From NCBI GenBank assembly GCA_022447605.1, contig JAKVBG010000037.1, positions 1 to 39,058 on the forward strand: a stretch of 39,058 nt of DNA, in the 5' to 3' direction. This DNA comes from Mariniblastus sp. (lineage in GTDB: Bacteria; Planctomycetota; Planctomycetia; Pirellulales; Pirellulaceae). The number at the start of each line of letters is the position of its first letter. Position 1 is the stretch's first letter. The position numbers and the translations under genes are program-made. Positions 26,402 through 35,373 of this stretch are shown here, in pieces. The notes under the pieces are model-generated. The model made no database searches. It saw nothing but the letters and a program-made list of their open reading frames with translations, and was not told the origin of the DNA.

Positions 26402-27180
26402 TGGGTACGTCCCCCGTCCACTGGCAGGTTGATTCCGTTGACGTAACTGGCAGCCGGCGAGGCGAGGAAGGCGATGGCGGCGGCGATTTCCGTTGCCTCG
26501 GCAAAGCGCCGGGCGGGGATGGCGGCCTGCATCGTCTCGGCAACCTGGCCGACCGTCTGGCCCGAGGCTTCCGCGCGGCTGGCGATGATCGAGTCGAGTC
26601 GCGCCGTCTGCGTCATTCCCGGCAGGAGATTGTTGACCGTGATCCCAAAGGGCCCCAACTCGGTCGCCAGTGTCTTGGCCCAGCTGGCGACGGCGCCGCG
26701 GATCGTGTTGGAGACTCCCAAGCCGGGGATTGGCTGCTTGACCGAGGTCGAAATCACGTTGATGATCCGGCCATAGCCCTGGCTCTTCATGCCGGGTAGC
26801 AGCGCCTGGACCAGGGTTTGATTGCAGAGCAGGTGACTTTCGAAGGCGACTTTGAATTCATCCGTGGCCGCATCCATCGCCGTTCCGCCGGGAGGGCCAC
26901 CCGTATTGTTGATAAGGATTTCTGCCACGTTTCCCTCGTCGACAAACTGGCCAATCGCATCGCGGACCTGGTCGGCATCGGAAAAATCCGCCACGATCAA
27001 CGAATGGGATTGTCCGCTACTGACATCCAGTTCAGGGATGACCGCTTCCAGTCGTTCACGATTTCTCGCCAGCAGGGTGATGTTGGCGCCAAGCGATGCC
27101 AGTTCGACGGCGGCCGCCCGGCCGATGCCCTGGCTGCTGCCACAGACCACGGCGCGCCGGTGGGAGAGGTTGATTTCCAT
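26392..27180 (-). CDS. SDR-family protein with altered catalytic motif (SxxxR in place of YxxxK)
   Basis: A 262-residue short-chain dehydrogenase/reductase-fold protein. The cofactor loop GSSQGIG (14-20), the NNTGG motif (91-95), S144 at the catalytic Ser position, and the C-terminal FLASPAASYVNGINLPVDGG are all typical. However, aligning on the following GAVASWAKTLATELGPFGITVNNLLPG helix and strand puts Ser157 where the catalytic Tyr should be and Arg161 where the Lys should be. There is no Tyr nearby. The segment STSVKQPIPGLGVSNTIRGAV is otherwise well ordered, which suggests a conserved subfamily and not decay. It is the first gene of the minus-strand unit, directly at the divergent spacer. 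The reaction is unknown, and an automatic label of 3-oxoacyl-ACP reductase would be misleading. Confidence 0.87.
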   Translation of the reverse strand: MEINLSHRRAVVCGSSQGIGRAAAVELASLGANITLLARNRERLEAVIPELDVSSGQSHSLIVADFSDADQVRDAIGQFVDEGNVAEILINNTGGPPGGTAMDAATDEFKVAFESHLLCNQTLVQALLPGMKSQGYGRIINVISTSVKQPIPGLGVSNTIRGAVASWAKTLATELGPFGITVNNLLPGMTQTARLDSIIASRAEASGQTVGQVAETMQAAIPARRFAEATEIAAAIAFLASPAASYVNGINLPVDGGRTQCL

Positions 27181-27282
27181 GCGGGTTACTCGAAGAATGG
27201 TTCCGGGGAAAATATTTGACTAATAATTTAGCGGCTTTACGACAAGTTTGCAGTAGGGCGATCGTTTCTGTCTCTTTATCGA

Positions 27283-27293
27283 CTCGGCCCGAG
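27283..27293. promoter_or_regulatory. Small dyad in the divergent kynurenine spacer
   Basis: CTCGG and CCGAG surround a single C in the 155-bp spacer between the two divergent catabolic units. The spacer must hold both promoters, but I could not find well-spaced -35/-10 pairs on either strand. An 11-bp dyad can arise by chance, so this is only a place to look for an operator. Confidence 0.2.
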
Positions 27294-27335
27294 CCGCTCT
27301 AATTGCAAGGGTCCCGACGACCGGAAGCATCCTAT

Positions 27336-28157
27336 ATGAAATTCGAATTTGAACACCTCGGTCACAAGTACCAGGTCCGAACAGATGCGGCTACGTCGCT
27401 GGCGATCGGGCTTGATTTTGATGGACCCCAACCGAACCACTTTGGGACGGAACGCGCTTCGCGTCAGCCATTGCAGCTCGGTGGTTTCGTGGGGGATACC
27501 CAGCAGGGAGGCAGTTGCAATGTTGATGTGATCGAGATGGTCCCCCATTGCAATGGAACCCACACCGAGTCGGCCGGTCATATCGTGGATGATGATGTGT
27601 TTGTCGGGTCGATGGTCAGCCAGGCCTGGTACCCGGCGGTGGTCCTCACCTTGCCAACGGTGCCGGCAGGAGAAACCGGGGAGACGTACCGCCCGGAATT
27701 TGCCGAGGGGGATCGCGTCATCAGTGCCGGTCTGCTGGAAGAGGCGTTGAGTCCGCACGCGTCTCTCGAGCCAACTGCCCTGATTGTGCGAACCGTGCCG
27801 AATGAAGGTTCGAAAGCGAGCCGGGTTTATGGCGAGCAGAACCCGCCCCCTTTCTTCAGTGTCGAGGCGATGCAGCGGGTCAATCAAATGAAGATACAAC
27901 ACCTGCTGGTCGATCTGCCGTCGGTGGACCGGATGCACGATGATGGTCTGCTGACCTGCCATCACCTGTTCTGGAACGTTCCGGAAGGAACTCATCGGGT
28001 GACGGACGACAGCTGGAAAGACAAGACGATTACGGAGATGGTCTTCGTGCCGGACCGGGTCGAAGATGGGTTTTACCTGCTGAACCTCCAACTGCCGGCA
28101 TTCTTTACCGATGCGGCGCCCTCCCGTCCCATTTTGTTTCCCTGTCAGCCAGTTTGA
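27336..28157 (+). CDS. Cyclase-family metal hydrolase, probable N-formylkynurenine formamidase
   Basis: A 273-residue protein of the cyclase/KynB family. In this position it should hydrolyse N-formylkynurenine to kynurenine and formate. The metal motif reads H71-C-N-G-T-H76-T-E78-S-A-G-H82, whereas classical KynB enzymes have H-x-G-T-H-x-D-x-x-x-H. So the first His aligns with Cys72 (with a His next to it) and the Asp is replaced by Glu. The second half has LTCHHLFWNVPEG (His pair) and KTITEMVFVPD (Glu), in line with the remaining metal ligands. At 273 residues it is longer than KynB (about 210). The ATG at 27336 is preferred over an upstream start at 27303. kynU follows after 24 bp. Confidence 0.8.
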   Translation: MKFEFEHLGHKYQVRTDAATSLAIGLDFDGPQPNHFGTERASRQPLQLGGFVGDTQQGGSCNVDVIEMVPHCNGTHTESAGHIVDDDVFVGSMVSQAWYPAVVLTLPTVPAGETGETYRPEFAEGDRVISAGLLEEALSPHASLEPTALIVRTVPNEGSKASRVYGEQNPPPFFSVEAMQRVNQMKIQHLLVDLPSVDRMHDDGLLTCHHLFWNVPEGTHRVTDDSWKDKTITEMVFVPDRVEDGFYLLNLQLPAFFTDAAPSRPILFPCQPV

Positions 28158-28181
28158 TCGGTCCTTTTTCGATAGCCATCC

Positions 28182-29486
28182 ATGAAGAACGAAACCCGGC
28201 AGCCGACATCGCAACGACTGGAACAGGAAGCCCGTCAACTTGATGCGGCCGATCCGATTGCCCATTTCCGTAACGAGTTTTACTTCCCGGAAACGGAAGA
28301 TGGCCGCCAGGAGATCTACCTGGTCGGCAATTCTCTCGGTTTGCAACCGAAGATCACGCGAGATTTTGTCCTGCAGGAACTGGATGCCTGGCAGTCACGG
28401 GGTGTGCGGGGGCACTTTGAGGGAGATTTCCCCTGGATGCCGTACCACGAATTTCTCTCCGAGACGATGGCCGGGCTGGTCGGAGCCCAACCGGAGGAAG
28501 TGGTCGTCATGAATACCTTGACGGTCAACCTCCATTTGATGATGGCCACGTTTTATCGGCCTCAAGGGAAACGCAACAAGATCCTGATCGAACGGCAGGC
28601 CTTCCCCTCGGATTATTATGCCGTCGAGTCACAGGCGCGGTGGCACGGCCTGGATCCGGCCGAGTGCATGGTACAGGTTGAACCGGACGAGGGTCAGAAC
28701 ACGCTTTCGACCGAAAAGATATGCCAGGCGATTCACTCACACCGTGAAACTCTGGCAATGATCCTGCTGCCCGGGGTCCAGTACTACACGGGCCAAGTCC
28801 TTGATATGCAGGCCATCACGCAAACGGCTCACGAGTTTGATATCCCGGTCGGGTTTGATCTGGCCCATGCCGCCGGCAACATCCCGCTGCAACTGAGTGA
28901 CTGGGATGTCGACTTTGCCTGTTGGTGTACGTACAAGTATCTCAATTCGGGTCCCGGTTCGATCGGCGGTTGCTTTGTCAATTCACGCCACAGTGGTAAC
29001 CCGGACTGCTTTCGTCTGGCGGGTTGGTGGGGCGACGACAAGGCGACCCGTTTCCGAATGGAAAACCAGTTCCGCGCGATCCCCACCGCCGAAGGCTGGC
29101 AGTTGAGTAATCCCCCGATTCTCTCGGCGGCTGCGGTCCGCGCTTCGCTGGACATCTTCCAGCGGGTAGGAGGCATGGCCCCGTTGCGGGAAAAATCACT
29201 TCAATTGACCCGTTTTTTCCGGGACTGTCTGGAGCAGCGGTTGCCGGGCCAGGTGGAAATTTTGACCCCCGCCGAACCGGCAGGCCACGGTTGTCAGTTG
29301 TCATTGCAGGTCGACTTGCGGGATATTCCAGGGAAGGCCGTTTTTGAGCAACTCGAGTCGGCTGGGGCGCGGACCGATTGGCGAGAGCCGGATGTGATAC
29401 GTGCCGCGCCTGTTCCGCTTTATAATTCATTTCAGGACGTCTTTCGGTTTGTCGGGGAACTGGCCCGGATCGTTGATGGGCCCTGA
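28182..29486 (+). CDS. kynU: Kynureninase
   Basis: PLP-dependent hydrolase cleaving 3-hydroxykynurenine (or kynurenine) to 3-hydroxyanthranilate (or anthranilate) and alanine. The 434 residues show YLVGNSLGLQPK (46-57), the substrate-side GHFEGDFPWMPYHE (77-90), GFDLAHAAGNIP (224-235) with D226 contacting the PLP ring, and the PLP lysine K252 in WCTYKYLNSGPGSIGG. The C-terminal domain includes the RAAPVPLYNSFQDVFRFV region typical of KynU. ATG at 28182, 24 bp after the formamidase candidate. With Kmo encoded downstream, 3-hydroxykynurenine is the likely main substrate. Confidence 0.96.
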   Translation: MKNETRQPTSQRLEQEARQLDAADPIAHFRNEFYFPETEDGRQEIYLVGNSLGLQPKITRDFVLQELDAWQSRGVRGHFEGDFPWMPYHEFLSETMAGLVGAQPEEVVVMNTLTVNLHLMMATFYRPQGKRNKILIERQAFPSDYYAVESQARWHGLDPAECMVQVEPDEGQNTLSTEKICQAIHSHRETLAMILLPGVQYYTGQVLDMQAITQTAHEFDIPVGFDLAHAAGNIPLQLSDWDVDFACWCTYKYLNSGPGSIGGCFVNSRHSGNPDCFRLAGWWGDDKATRFRMENQFRAIPTAEGWQLSNPPILSAAAVRASLDIFQRVGGMAPLREKSLQLTRFFRDCLEQRLPGQVEILTPAEPAGHGCQLSLQVDLRDIPGKAVFEQLESAGARTDWREPDVIRAAPVPLYNSFQDVFRFVGELARIVDGP

Positions 29487-29537
29487 GATGATGATTGTGG
29501 AACCATTTTTTCACCTGGGATAGGGACGAGCCGATCG

Positions 29538-30911
29538 ATGAAACGACCCGAATTGATCACGATTGCAGGCGCCGGATTGGTGGGTTCCCTGTTGGGGGTG
29601 ATGCTGGGCAAACGGGGTTATCGTGTCCAGATATATGAACAGCGGCCTGACATGCGAGGACAACAGGTCTCGGCGGGTCGGTCCATCAACCTGGCCTTGG
29701 CGGAACGCGGCATCCACGCTTTGAAGCAGGCCGGGCTGATGCAGGCCGTCGAGCCTTTGTTGATCCCGATGCGGGGCCGGATGCTTCACGACCTGGCTGG
29801 CCGGACCGAGTTTCAATCGTATGGGCAGCGGTCCCATGAAGTGATTTACTCGGTATCGCGGGGTGGGCTGAACGAGTTGATGTTGACCGCGGCTGAAGAT
29901 TCCCGGCAGGTGGAAATCTACTTCGAACACGAGTTGGACTCGATCGATTTTGCTTCGAACACGGTCCAGTTTACGGATGTCTCGAACGCTCGCCCGTTGA
30001 CGGTTTCCACGGAACTGCTAATCGGTGCGGATGGGGCGGGATCACGGGTGCGACGCTCCCTCCTGCCATTTGTCAAAGGGACGGATCGCTCGGAATTACT
30101 GGATCATGATTACAAGGAATTGACAATTCCCCCGGGGGCCGAGGGAAAACACCAGATGGACCGAGAGTCGTTGCATATCTGGCCCCGGGGCGGTTTCATG
30201 CTGATTGCCCTGCCCAACCTGGATGGCAGCTTTACCGTCACGCTATTTTTACAGAAACAGGGGAACCCGAGTTTCGCAGAATTGTCGGATCGGCCATCGG
30301 TGGAGTCTTTTTTCCGCTCTCAATTCCCCGACGCCATGGAGTTGATCCCCGGACTGGTCGATGAGTTTTTTGCCAACCCAACCGGTATCCTGGGAACCGT
30401 GCGTTGTGATCCCTGGCTCGATCGGGACCGGGTCCTGTTGATCGGGGATGCCTCGCACGCGATTGTTCCTTTTCACGGCCAGGGAATGAACTCAGGTTTC
30501 GAGGATTGTGAATTGTTGATCCGATTGTTGGACCGTTTCGAGGATGATTGGACGGCAGCGATGGAGGAATTTAACCGCGTTCGTCCCGCCGATGCCGATG
30601 CGCTTGCCGACATGGCACTGGAAAATTACATCACCATGCGCGACAGCGTGCTGGATCCCAGATTCGGGTTGAAGAAAGAGCTGGGATTCCGCCTGGAACG
30701 CGAACACCCGGCACGATTTATTCCCCGCTACTCGATGGTCATGTTTCACCGTATTCCGTATGGCGACGCGAAGCGGCGCGGTATCATCCAGCAGGCGATC
30801 CTCGAGGAGTTGGTTGATGGCGTTGAATCGATCGATCAGGTTAACATGGTCCGGGCCGGCGAACTGGTCCAACAGCGACTGGAGCCGCTCGGTGAATCGG
30901 CACTGGCCTAG
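29538..30911 (+). CDS. kmo: Kynurenine 3-monooxygenase
   Basis: Class A flavoprotein hydroxylase converting L-kynurenine to 3-hydroxykynurenine with NADPH and O2. The 457 residues carry the FAD Rossmann motif IAGAGLVGSLLGVMLGKRGYRVQIYEQRPD (9-38), the substrate-end signature GRSINLALAERGIHAL (47-62), LIGADGAGSRVRRSL (about 160-175), and the second FAD motif GDASHAIVPFHGQGMNSGFED (about 304-324). The C-terminal helical region is shorter than in the membrane-bound mammalian enzyme. ATG at 29538, 51 bp after kynU. Assignment secure. Confidence 0.96.
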   Translation: MKRPELITIAGAGLVGSLLGVMLGKRGYRVQIYEQRPDMRGQQVSAGRSINLALAERGIHALKQAGLMQAVEPLLIPMRGRMLHDLAGRTEFQSYGQRSHEVIYSVSRGGLNELMLTAAEDSRQVEIYFEHELDSIDFASNTVQFTDVSNARPLTVSTELLIGADGAGSRVRRSLLPFVKGTDRSELLDHDYKELTIPPGAEGKHQMDRESLHIWPRGGFMLIALPNLDGSFTVTLFLQKQGNPSFAELSDRPSVESFFRSQFPDAMELIPGLVDEFFANPTGILGTVRCDPWLDRDRVLLIGDASHAIVPFHGQGMNSGFEDCELLIRLLDRFEDDWTAAMEEFNRVRPADADALADMALENYITMRDSVLDPRFGLKKELGFRLEREHPARFIPRYSMVMFHRIPYGDAKRRGIIQQAILEELVDGVESIDQVNMVRAGELVQQRLEPLGESALA

Positions 30912-30979
30912 TTCGTCAGCTCGACAGCCGGTTTTTTTCATATCCATTTACCCAAACCAATCAAGGGCGACCGACAGCG

Positions 30980-32593
30980 ATGGGCAGACAGGGAAAGATC
31001 GTGATCTGCCTTCTCGGTGTGGCGACGATTCTGTCATTCGGCCTGTTGTTTTTCGGCGCAAACGCCGAGGATCGACAGGTTGCCCTCCGCACGCTGGCCC
31101 TGGGACTGGGGGCGGGCTTGATCGCGGTGCCGATGGGGATTGCGATCACCTGGGTCTGTCGTTCTTCTTCGATCGTCTCCCGTGGGCTGTTGCTGACTTG
31201 CATCGGGCTGGTCTTCATGCCACTTTTCCTGCAGGTCAGCGCCTGGGACAGCGCCTTCGGTAAATTGGGATGGCTCAGTACCGGCGGGGATTCCCTGCAA
31301 CCGATCCTGACCGGTTGGTCGGCGGCAATTTGGATTCACGGGGTCGCAGCTGCGCCGCAGGTCGCCTTGATCATGATGATCGGCTTGACGCTGCTTGGCC
31401 GCGCCGAAGAAGAACAGGCGATGTTGGATGCGGCACCCGCAGCCGTTTTCTGGAATGTCACACTGCGACAATTGTTACCCCTGGTCTTTGTCGGGTTGGT
31501 TTGGACGCTGGTGATTTCGGCCAGGGAAATTGCAGTAACGGATATCTACCAGATTGGGACGCTGGCCGAACAGGTCTACCTCGGTTATTCACTGGGTCAA
31601 TTCAATACGGGGCTCAACTCCTGGTCCGCCGAGGCGATTGCCCGGGCCGAGTCGACAAGTTGGCAATTGACCGTGGCGGTCATCTTCTGGATTGTGGTGA
31701 TTTTCCTGTTGGCCATTTTCTACTACCTGCGAGGTTACCGGCAGAGTCACCACAAGATCGAGAACAGGTCATCGCTCTACCCGATGACGATTTCCAAGCA
31801 GTTGGTCGGTATCGTCCTTTTCTGTGCGATGGCCATCGTTCCGCTGGGGAACCTCTTCCTGAGGGCCAGTTTCGGAGTCGAGCGAGTGGGGGGCGAACCG
31901 GTTCCCGGGTACAGCTTGCACCAGTTCGTTGATTCGATCGGACAGGTTTTCACGGACTATTATTACGAGTTCCAGTGGTCATTTTCCATTGCGATCGTGA
32001 CGGCGCTGCTGCTGCTGTTGGTCGCCTTGTGGTTTGCCTGGTTGGCGATCGAAAACGTCTGGTGGCGTATGGCATTTGTCGTTTCGATCGGGGCTCTGGC
32101 TGCCGTCCCGGGGCCTTTGCTGGGGGTGGCGGTCGTGGAGCTGTTCACCGCGCAGGATTTCGCCTGGTTGAACTACCTGTTTGACCGCACCATTTTTCCG
32201 ACCGTGTTGGTTGTGGCCGCCTTTTGTTGGCCCCCGGTCGGCCTGATCATGTATTGCGTCCTGGCCGGAACGGCAACCGATGCGCTGGAGAATGCCAGGC
32301 TGGAAGGTGCCGGTCGCCTGGCGCGTCTGGTCCGGATCGCCTTCGGTCAGAACGTTGCGGCGATTGCTGGCTGTTTCCTGGTGGCGCTGATCCTCGCCTT
32401 TGGTGAACTGTCGGCCAGCCAGATGGTCCTGCCTGCCGGGATCGACACGGTTCCCCGGCGGATGCTCGGTCTGCTGCACTCGGGTGTCAACGAACTGACG
32501 GCAGCCTTTTCAATTGTCAATTTCTTCGCGATATTTGTGGTGGCCATGGTGATTTGGCTATTACTCCGTAAATCACGAAGAAATAGGTCGTGA
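30980..32593 (+). CDS. Iron(III)-type ABC transporter permease, orphan
   Basis: A 537-residue membrane protein with about 12 hydrophobic helices, built as two fused permease halves as in FbpB/AfuB-type ferric-iron and related small-cargo transporters. Each half has an EAA-like coupling loop: EEEQAMLDAAPAAVFWNVTLRQLLPLVF (about 136-163) and DALENARLEGAGRLARLVRIAFGQN (about 434-458). Neither the binding protein nor the ATPase is in the window, so partners must come from elsewhere. It lies 68 bp after kmo on the same strand and may be cotranscribed; haem- or iron-dependent enzymes in the pathway could explain the link, but that is speculative. ATG at 30980. Confidence 0.84.
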   Translation: MGRQGKIVICLLGVATILSFGLLFFGANAEDRQVALRTLALGLGAGLIAVPMGIAITWVCRSSSIVSRGLLLTCIGLVFMPLFLQVSAWDSAFGKLGWLSTGGDSLQPILTGWSAAIWIHGVAAAPQVALIMMIGLTLLGRAEEEQAMLDAAPAAVFWNVTLRQLLPLVFVGLVWTLVISAREIAVTDIYQIGTLAEQVYLGYSLGQFNTGLNSWSAEAIARAESTSWQLTVAVIFWIVVIFLLAIFYYLRGYRQSHHKIENRSSLYPMTISKQLVGIVLFCAMAIVPLGNLFLRASFGVERVGGEPVPGYSLHQFVDSIGQVFTDYYYEFQWSFSIAIVTALLLLLVALWFAWLAIENVWWRMAFVVSIGALAAVPGPLLGVAVVELFTAQDFAWLNYLFDRTIFPTVLVVAAFCWPPVGLIMYCVLAGTATDALENARLEGAGRLARLVRIAFGQNVAAIAGCFLVALILAFGELSASQMVLPAGIDTVPRRMLGLLHSGVNELTAAFSIVNFFAIFVVAMVIWLLLRKSRRNRS

Positions 32594-32721
32594 AGTGGCC
32601 CGATGCCTGTTTTGCAATTGGACTGATTTTTCTCTAATGGTGGCTTGCCGGTATAATGTTGGCCAGGAGCATTGGTAACGCCATGGGATTACTATTCAAA
32701 CAGGTTCGAGGCCAAGGAGAA

Positions 32722-33870
32722 ATGGCCCGCTGGGGCATCGGTCTGGCCGGCCTGCTTGTTTCTGCCTGTCTCACTTACAACCCTGGAATCGTCTTGTCGG
32801 ACGAAGTCGTTGTGGTGCGCGAGGGAGGCGAAAAGAGACTGGAGGGTGAGATCCTGGAGGAGGCTCAGGATGGCAGTCTCCTGTTCAGGACGCTGGATGC
32901 CCGCTTGTGGATTCTCCAGGCGGATGAGATCAAGTCGAAGGTCGACTCGGACGAAGCGGTTGTCCCGATGAGCCACAAGCAGTTGGGGCAACAGTTGTTA
33001 AAAGAGTTGCCCGACGGATTCAAGATCCACATCAACGGGGATTTTGTGATTGCCTACAATACCGAGCGGGCGTACGCCCAGTGGATTGGTGGGCTCTATC
33101 AGCGATTGCAGCGGGGTTTTGAAAAGTATTGGCAGCGAAAAAAAATGAAACTGGTCGACCCGGGGTTCCCGCTGGCCGTCATCATTTTCGGTGACAAACT
33201 GCAATACGAAAGATACCTCACCAAGGAGCTGGGAGAATTGCCCGGTGTGCTGGTTGCCTATTACAACCTGCTGAACAACCGGGTTGCCATGTATGACCTG
33301 ACCGGTGGCCAGCGCGCCCCGGGGGCAAGACCGGGGGACAACCGGAAAATTGCCGAGGTATTGTCGAATCCTCAGGCGATCCCGATGGTGGCTACGGTCA
33401 TCCATGAGGGGACTCACCAGCTGATGTTCAACATGGGAATGCAAACCAGGTTTTCCGATACGCCACTCTGGATCAATGAAGGTTTGGCGATGTATTTCGA
33501 AACGCCTGACCTGTCCAACCCGCGCGGGTGGCGGGCGATTGGCCAAATCAACCCGATGCGCATCGGGCGTTTCCGTCAGTTGATTGGAACCCGTGGCTCC
33601 GATTCGCTGAAGACGATGTTGTCGAGTGACACAAAATTTCGGGATCCGAACCTGTCACTCGACGCTTACGCCGAAGCGTGGGCGTTCAATTATTTCCTGC
33701 TGAACCGGTACCCGGAAGAATACGTCGACTTTTTGAAACATATGTCCGGGAAACCGCGACTCCAATATGATTCCGGGGAAACCCGGCTGAAAGAGTTTCT
33801 CCAGTTTTTTGAACAGGACCTGGCCTCGCTGGACCGGGAGTTTGTGCAGTACATGAGAAAAGCCAGGTAG
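32722..33870 (+). CDS. DUF1570-type secreted metalloprotease-like protein
   Basis: About 383 residues with an N-terminal hydrophobic export segment, GIGLAGLLVSACLTY. The VSAC within it could be a lipobox, but a normal signal peptide cleaved near VLS-DE is also possible. The mature part starts with a small beta domain (about 28-75). It then carries the DUF1570 core with the zinc-peptidase motif HEGTH in VATVIHEGTHQLMFN, followed by WINEGLAMYFE (the downstream Glu, gluzincin style). DUF1570 proteins are abundant in planctomycetes; substrates are unknown. Start is ambiguous. The ATG at 32722 has AAGGAG close in front; ATGs at 32683 and 32656 are also in frame, the last overlapping a TATAAT sequence (32652-32657). 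Confidence 0.78.
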   Translation: MARWGIGLAGLLVSACLTYNPGIVLSDEVVVVREGGEKRLEGEILEEAQDGSLLFRTLDARLWILQADEIKSKVDSDEAVVPMSHKQLGQQLLKELPDGFKIHINGDFVIAYNTERAYAQWIGGLYQRLQRGFEKYWQRKKMKLVDPGFPLAVIIFGDKLQYERYLTKELGELPGVLVAYYNLLNNRVAMYDLTGGQRAPGARPGDNRKIAEVLSNPQAIPMVATVIHEGTHQLMFNMGMQTRFSDTPLWINEGLAMYFETPDLSNPRGWRAIGQINPMRIGRFRQLIGTRGSDSLKTMLSSDTKFRDPNLSLDAYAEAWAFNYFLLNRYPEEYVDFLKHMSGKPRLQYDSGETRLKEFLQFFEQDLASLDREFVQYMRKAR

Positions 33871-33997
33871 TCAAACCGGGCATAACCTGCCCACGACATT
33901 CCTCATCACGATGTCCTTGAAGCGTTGTTTGGTCGGCCCTCCCCCCCGGTTGGGAAGACTATTTCATTAGCAATTTGCATCAACACGAAATCACTGC

Positions 33998-34027
33998 TTG
34001 CGATCACTTTACAGCGGACGTTATCAT
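33998..34027 (+). promoter_or_regulatory. Candidate promoter for the Gfo/Idh-tryptophan dioxygenase pair
   Basis: TTGCGA (33998-34003) and TATCAT (34022-34027, 5 of 6 matches) are 18 bp apart. A start near 34034 gives a leader of about 40 nt to the ATG at 34073. The 200-bp spacer before this point shows nothing else of note beyond a C-rich run near 33940. Confidence 0.4.
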
Positions 34028-34072
34028 CAGGTTTTGTATTGTGCGAAAACCTCCCTGCAACGGAGTCTTCAT

Positions 34073-35365
34073 ATGACATCTAAGAGTTCGCCTGACCGCC
34101 GTCATTTCATCAAGTCAACGACCCGGACGGTCGTGGCCGGGTCTGTGGCCGGATCGCTGCTGGCCAGTACGTCGCCTGCCTCAGGCTACCACCACGGTGT
34201 GGACGATAAGTTGAAGATCGGATTGGTCGGTTGTGGTGGTCGCGGGACCGGCGCTGCCATCAACGCTCTCAAGGCGGATTCCAATTCAGAGGTCACGGCC
34301 GTGGCCGATGCCTTTCAGGACCGCATCGATGTCTGCCTCAAATCCCTCGGCCGCAACAAGCTCGCCAAGGAACGTCTTAATGTTCCGGCGGAACAGCAGT
34401 TCACCGGATTTGATTGCGCCAATAATCTGGTTCAGACGGATGTGGATGTGGTCATCCTGGCGACGCCTCCCTATTTTCGTCCCTCGCAATTGCGGGCGGC
34501 TGTGGAGGCTGGCAAGCATGTCTTTTGCGAGAAACCGGTGGCTGTCGACGCACCCGGGGTGCGGCACGTGGAAGAGAGTTGCAAGATGGCGGCCGAGATG
34601 GGCAAGAGTGTGGTTTCCGGGTTGTGCTGGCGGTATGACGACGGCGTGCGGGCCACCATGGAGCAGATCAACGGGGGTACGATCGGGGATATCCAGACGA
34701 TCCAGGAAAACTACCTGACCGGGACGTTGTGGCACCGGGGCGAAAACCCGGCTTGGAGCGAGATGGAATACCAGATGCGGAACTGGTTGTACTACAACTG
34801 GTTGTCGGGTGATCATATCGCCGAACAACATATCCACTCACTGGATAAGGCGCTCTGGATCATGGGAGACACGGGTCCGTCCGAAGCTTATGGCAGCGGC
34901 GGTCGCCTGGTTCGAACCCAGCCAAAGTGGGGCAATGTCTACGACCACTTTGCCACCTGCTATGAATGGGCTAATGGGGTGAAGACGTATTCGTATTGCC
35001 GCCAAATGGCCGGATGTTTCAACGATGTGGAAGATTATGTCGTGGGAACCGAAGGGACGGCCAAGGTCCTCAAGCATGAGATTCGGGATCGGAAAGGGAA
35101 TATCGTCTGGAAGTATGATCAGAAGAAACCGAGCATGTACGATGTGGAGCATATTCACCTGTTCCGAAGTATTCGACAGGGTCAGCCGATCAATAACGGC
35201 GACTACATGTGCAAGAGCACGCTGATGGCGATCATGGGCCGGGACGCGAGTTACAGCGGCAAGAAGATCAAGTGGGATGAGTTGTACGCCTCGGATGACA
35301 AGCTGGGTCCCGAGAATTGGGCGTGGGGTGACTACCAGCCCCGTGACGTTCCCAAGCCAGGTTAG
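34073..35365 (+). CDS. Tat-exported Gfo/Idh/MocA family oxidoreductase
   Basis: A 430-residue NAD(P)-dependent oxidoreductase with a twin-arginine signal: DRRHFIK near residues 8-14, followed by the hydrophobic VVAGSVAGSLLASTSPASG. The Rossmann fold begins LKIGLVGCGGRGTGAAINAL. The EKP motif is in HVFCEKPVAVDAPG, and the later GDHIAEQHIHSLDKALWIMG carries the His residues of the active site. This Tat-exported subgroup is strongly expanded in planctomycetes and is linked to sugar derivatives. The true start is the ATG at 34073, although the frame is open to 33998. The next gene, tryptophan 2,3-dioxygenase, begins 8 bp after the stop, so the two are cotranscribed, which is odd for an exported and a cytosolic enzyme. 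Confidence 0.88.
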   Translation: MTSKSSPDRRHFIKSTTRTVVAGSVAGSLLASTSPASGYHHGVDDKLKIGLVGCGGRGTGAAINALKADSNSEVTAVADAFQDRIDVCLKSLGRNKLAKERLNVPAEQQFTGFDCANNLVQTDVDVVILATPPYFRPSQLRAAVEAGKHVFCEKPVAVDAPGVRHVEESCKMAAEMGKSVVSGLCWRYDDGVRATMEQINGGTIGDIQTIQENYLTGTLWHRGENPAWSEMEYQMRNWLYYNWLSGDHIAEQHIHSLDKALWIMGDTGPSEAYGSGGRLVRTQPKWGNVYDHFATCYEWANGVKTYSYCRQMAGCFNDVEDYVVGTEGTAKVLKHEIRDRKGNIVWKYDQKKPSMYDVEHIHLFRSIRQGQPINNGDYMCKSTLMAIMGRDASYSGKKIKWDELYASDDKLGPENWAWGDYQPRDVPKPG

Positions 35366-35373
35366 GAAAACAG

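Noticed and set aside
30932..30938. Run of seven T after kmo as a terminator
   Set aside because: No convincing stem precedes the T-run, so readthrough into the permease gene is likely.
32652..32657. Perfect TATAAT before the DUF1570 gene
   Set aside because: No acceptable -35 box lies 15-19 bp upstream; kept only as a hint against using the ATG at 32656.
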